7,436 bases of DNA from Rikenellaceae bacterium (GTDB lineage Bacteria; Bacteroidota; Bacteroidia; Bacteroidales; Rikenellaceae). Location of the stretch: positions 1-7,436 of the forward strand of contig JAJQAW010000193.1 in the NCBI GenBank assembly GCA_021203585.1. Reading direction: 5' to 3'. The notes below the pieces were generated by a model. It was not told the DNA's origin and did not search any database. It was given only the letters and a program-made list of their open reading frames with translations. Within the stretch, counting starts at the first letter, position 1. Each line of letters begins with the position of its first letter. This document shows positions 5,354-7,436 of this stretch, piece after piece. The position numbers were made by a program, and so were the translations under genes.

Positions 5354-7285
5354 ATGACCCGTTGGTTCGATGATTTTTTGACTTTGATTTACCGCATCCT
5401 GCTGTTGTACGCGGCCTGGATGCTGTGCCGGATTGGGTTTTACGGGTACAACGCCGAATTGCTGGGTTCTCTCTCGGGGGCGGAAATTCCCTTCCTGCTG
5501 GCCGGTTCGCTCCTGTTCGATTCGGTATCCATTTTTTACCTGAACATCCCGTTTATCGTTTTATCGCTCTTGCCTTTGCGCGCACGCGAGCACAAAAGCT
5601 ATCAGCAAATGCTTTTGTGGCTCTTCGTGCTGGTCAACTCGCTGGGGCTAATGGTCAATCTGGCCGACATTTTTTATTATGAAATGAAACTGGGACGGAT
5701 CGCCTCCGACGATCTGCATTTTCTGAGCAACGGCAATTTCGGTCTGTTGCTGGGCAGTTTTCTGCACGATTATTGGTTCGGGTTCTTGGCCTGGACCGCG
5801 GTCGGAGCGTTGCTTTGGCTCGGTTTTAAACGCATCGGCTACCGACCGACCCGCATCCAAAATACGCTCTCCTACCATGCCTCTCAAAGCGGGCTTTTGG
5901 CCGTGTCGGTACTCTTTGCCGTCTTCATGATTCGCGGAGCTACCTTTTCGGCCGCCGTGTATCCGATCAATATCAGTGACGCAGGCCTGTTTGCCTCTCC
6001 CTCGCAATCGGCGTTGGTACTGAGCAATCCGTTCTGCATCCTGCGCACCGTCAGCGACCGGTTCGATAATCCGGCCTATTTTTCCGAGGAGGAACTGGAG
6101 CGGATCTTTTCTCCGGTGCATACCCCCGCCCCGGTGGATACTTCCCGCTTCCGGGTGGAGGGACAACCGAATATCATGCTGATCATTCTGGAAAGCTTCG
6201 GCAGCGCCCACATCAAAGAACTTTCCGACCAATTCGCACCGGACGAACCCTCCTATACTCCTTTTCTGGATTCGCTGATCCGGCAAGGGTATATTTTCCG
6301 CAATGCTTACCATAACGGAAGCCGCTCGTTGGATGCCCTTCCTGCCTTGTGGGCTTCCATTCCTACGTTCAAACGGCAGTTTCTCTCCATGCCCCAATCC
6401 ATGTCCCAATTCGATGCGCTCCCCGAATTGTTGCGGGAACAGGGATATTCCACCGCATTTTTGCATGGGGCCGTGCGAAAATCGATGAGTTTCGTGGCTT
6501 TCGGAAATACCGTAGGGATGGAACACTTCTGGTCGCAGGAGGAATACGAAGAGGAGCATAGCAAAGAGGATTTCGACGGTAAATGGGGAATCTGGGACCA
6601 TAAGTTCTTCCCGTACGCCGCCGAAAAAATCGGCGCCCTGCCCGAGCCTTTTTTCGCGACCCTGTTTTCCCTTTCCTCTCACCATCCCTATCGGCTCCCG
6701 CCGGGGTTCGAAGGCCGCTATCCCCTGGGAAATACCCCGAACCACAAGATGTACGGCTACAGCGACCAGGCGCTGGGCCAAATGTTCGAGCAAATGTCCG
6801 CCCAACCGTGGTTCGAAAATACGATTTTCGTCTTAACGGCGGATCACGGATATACGGCCGATAATGAAAAATACTTGAAAGTTCCCTACAATTTTGCCGT
6901 ACCGCTGCTCTTTTATTCCCCTTCCGGGATCATTCCCGCCGGCAGCGACTACCGGCCGGCCGGCCACATCGACGTGATGCCGACCTTGCTCGGCATGACC
7001 GGTTACAATAAGTCATACTTCGCTTTCGGGCAGGATTTGCTGGCCGATACCCTGCCCGGCAAAACGATCAATTACATGGGCGCTTTCAACATCATCACCG
7101 ACCAGCTGCTGTATATTTTCAACGAACACGATTTCGTGGAAATTTACCATTACCGGGACGATCCGTTGCAACAGGTCAATCTGGCGCCGTTGTTTTCCGT
7201 GGACGATGAACACATGCAATGGGGCAAAGCCTTCATTCAACAATATTATCGACACGTGAACAACCGCAAATATACCGTGCCGTAA
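5354..7285 (+). CDS. LtaS-like sulfatase-fold membrane protein (alkaline phosphatase superfamily phosphotransferase)
   Basis: The 643-residue protein has the LtaS/OpgB layout: about five N-terminal membrane helices (roughly 10-30, 44-74, 84-106, 137-158, 179-196) followed by a periplasmic sulfatase-fold domain (PF00884, COG1368) from about residue 270. Active-site candidates, compared with S. aureus LtaS, are Glu280 (IILESFG), the nucleophile Ser325 in NGSRSLDALPALWASIP (Thr in LtaS), His443-His444 (SSHHPY), and Asp497-His498 (TADHG), which would hold the catalytic metal. Family members transfer glycerol-phosphate or ethanolamine-phosphate from phospholipids to polymers, glycans or lipids. 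A Gram-negative Bacteroidota makes no classical lipoteichoic acid, so the acceptor is unknown; it may be an envelope glycan or lipid. It stands alone: divergent from the U32 operon, own promoter, strong terminator after it. The ATG agrees with the promoter distance and the first helix. A true sulfatase is less likely, as the C/S-x-P-x-R signature is absent. Confidence 0.9.
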   Translation: MTRWFDDFLTLIYRILLLYAAWMLCRIGFYGYNAELLGSLSGAEIPFLLAGSLLFDSVSIFYLNIPFIVLSLLPLRAREHKSYQQMLLWLFVLVNSLGLMVNLADIFYYEMKLGRIASDDLHFLSNGNFGLLLGSFLHDYWFGFLAWTAVGALLWLGFKRIGYRPTRIQNTLSYHASQSGLLAVSVLFAVFMIRGATFSAAVYPINISDAGLFASPSQSALVLSNPFCILRTVSDRFDNPAYFSEEELERIFSPVHTPAPVDTSRFRVEGQPNIMLIILESFGSAHIKELSDQFAPDEPSYTPFLDSLIRQGYIFRNAYHNGSRSLDALPALWASIPTFKRQFLSMPQSMSQFDALPELLREQGYSTAFLHGAVRKSMSFVAFGNTVGMEHFWSQEEYEEEHSKEDFDGKWGIWDHKFFPYAAEKIGALPEPFFATLFSLSSHHPYRLPPGFEGRYPLGNTPNHKMYGYSDQALGQMFEQMSAQPWFENTIFVLTADHGYTADNEKYLKVPYNFAVPLLFYSPSGIIPAGSDYRPAGHIDVMPTLLGMTGYNKSYFAFGQDLLADTLPGKTINYMGAFNIITDQLLYIFNEHDFVEIYHYRDDPLQQVNLAPLFSVDDEHMQWGKAFIQQYYRHVNNRKYTVP

Positions 7286-7306
7286 ACCAGCGGCAGAGGA
7301 CCATGA

Positions 7307-7343
7307 CAAGAGAGCAGGATTTTTCCCGCTCTCTTGTTTTTTT
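7307..7343 (+). terminator. Intrinsic terminator after the LtaS-like gene
   Basis: A perfect 9-bp stem CAAGAGAGC / GCTCTCTTG (7307-7315 with 7328-7336) is extended after one A-C mismatch by GGA/TCC (7317-7319 with 7324-7326) around a TTTT loop. Seven T (7337-7343) follow directly. It begins 21 nt after the stop codon. Confidence 0.93.
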
Positions 7344-7351
7344 CTGCCAAA

Positions 7352-7383
7352 TTGACAGCTTTCGCGGGCTGGCGTACATTTTG
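7352..7383 (+). promoter_or_regulatory. Promoter for the next plus-strand gene
   Basis: TTGACA at 7352-7357 is placed 20 nt (counted from TTG) before TACATTTTG at 7375-7383, which is the TAnnTTTG element with one extra T. The spacing fits a Bacteroidota -33/-7 pair. It lies just after the terminator and about 47 nt before ATG 7431, as expected for a new transcription unit. Confidence 0.5.
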
Positions 7384-7403
7384 CAGGTTTCCGGCCGAGG
7401 GTA

Positions 7404-7413
7404 TTTACGTAAA
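7404..7413. repeat. Perfect 10-bp palindrome TTTACGTAAA in the downstream leader
   Basis: The bases TTTACGTAAA are self-complementary. They lie 20 nt after the putative -7 element and 17 nt before ATG 7431, where a repressor site or a short leader hairpin could sit. A 10-bp palindrome in AT-rich sequence can arise by chance, so an operator role is only a possibility. Confidence 0.25.
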
Positions 7414-7430
7414 ATCAATAATTCAACCAT

Positions 7431-7436
7431 ATGAAC
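7431..7436 (+). CDS. Possible start of the next gene (two codons only)
   Basis: ATG AAC at the very end of the window follows an AT-rich leader and the promoter at 7352-7383. Only two codons are present, so nothing can be said about the product, and the start is inferred from context alone. Confidence 0.35.

Noticed and set aside
5648..6805. Minus-strand open frame of 385 codons inside the LtaS-like gene
   Set aside because: It is antisense to a well-supported enzyme whose active-site motifs are all intact. Its translation is rich in Arg, Gly, Gln and His without domain-like pattern, as expected from a GC-rich shadow frame.

Overview
The window reads as ordinary chromosomal DNA from a Gram-negative Bacteroidota, most likely a member of the Bacteroidales with about 50% GC. 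Three things support this. Intergenic gaps carry the phylum's -7 promoter element TAnnTTTG, on both strands. Genes start without strong Shine-Dalgarno sequences. The proteins (a class A penicillin-binding protein, a U32 peptidase with a long C-terminal part, an LtaS-like sulfatase-fold protein) read like Bacteroidales versions. I see no mobile element, CRISPR array, tRNA, rRNA or phage gene. The assignment is by recall of family features; no search was run.

Layout: (1) 2172 down to 1, minus strand: most of a bifunctional class A PBP (PBP1A type), cut at its C-terminus by the window edge, with its own promoter at about 2192-2199. (2) 2173-2596: a gap that appears to hold one small minus-strand gene of about 62 codons (2571-2384). 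It is intact only if one A is restored to a five-A run at 2490-2494; the rest of the gap holds only the PBP promoter. (3) 5298 down to 2597, minus strand: an operon of a U32 peptidase/hydroxylase family gene followed, with a 4-nt ATGA overlap, by a class I SAM-dependent methyltransferase of RlmI/RlmK type. The U32 gene is interrupted by an in-frame TGA at 4695-4693, and both flanks align with the family without any frame change. (4) 5299-5353: a very short divergent promoter region. (5) 5354-7285, plus strand: a membrane-anchored LtaS/OpgB-like phosphotransferase, followed by a clear intrinsic terminator at 7307-7343. (6) 7344-7436: a promoter for a next plus-strand gene, whose probable ATG is at 7431.

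How the genes relate: the PBP and the LtaS-like enzyme both act at the cell envelope but are separate transcription units. The U32/methyltransferase pair is plausibly a 23S rRNA modification operon, by analogy with RlhA (5-hydroxycytidine) and RlmI (5-methylcytidine); this is inference. The most notable anomalies are the two interrupted reading frames on the minus strand, the in-frame TGA and the single-base frameshift. They could be real lesions, recoding or sequencing errors. I did not find a convincing undescribed multi-gene system here.
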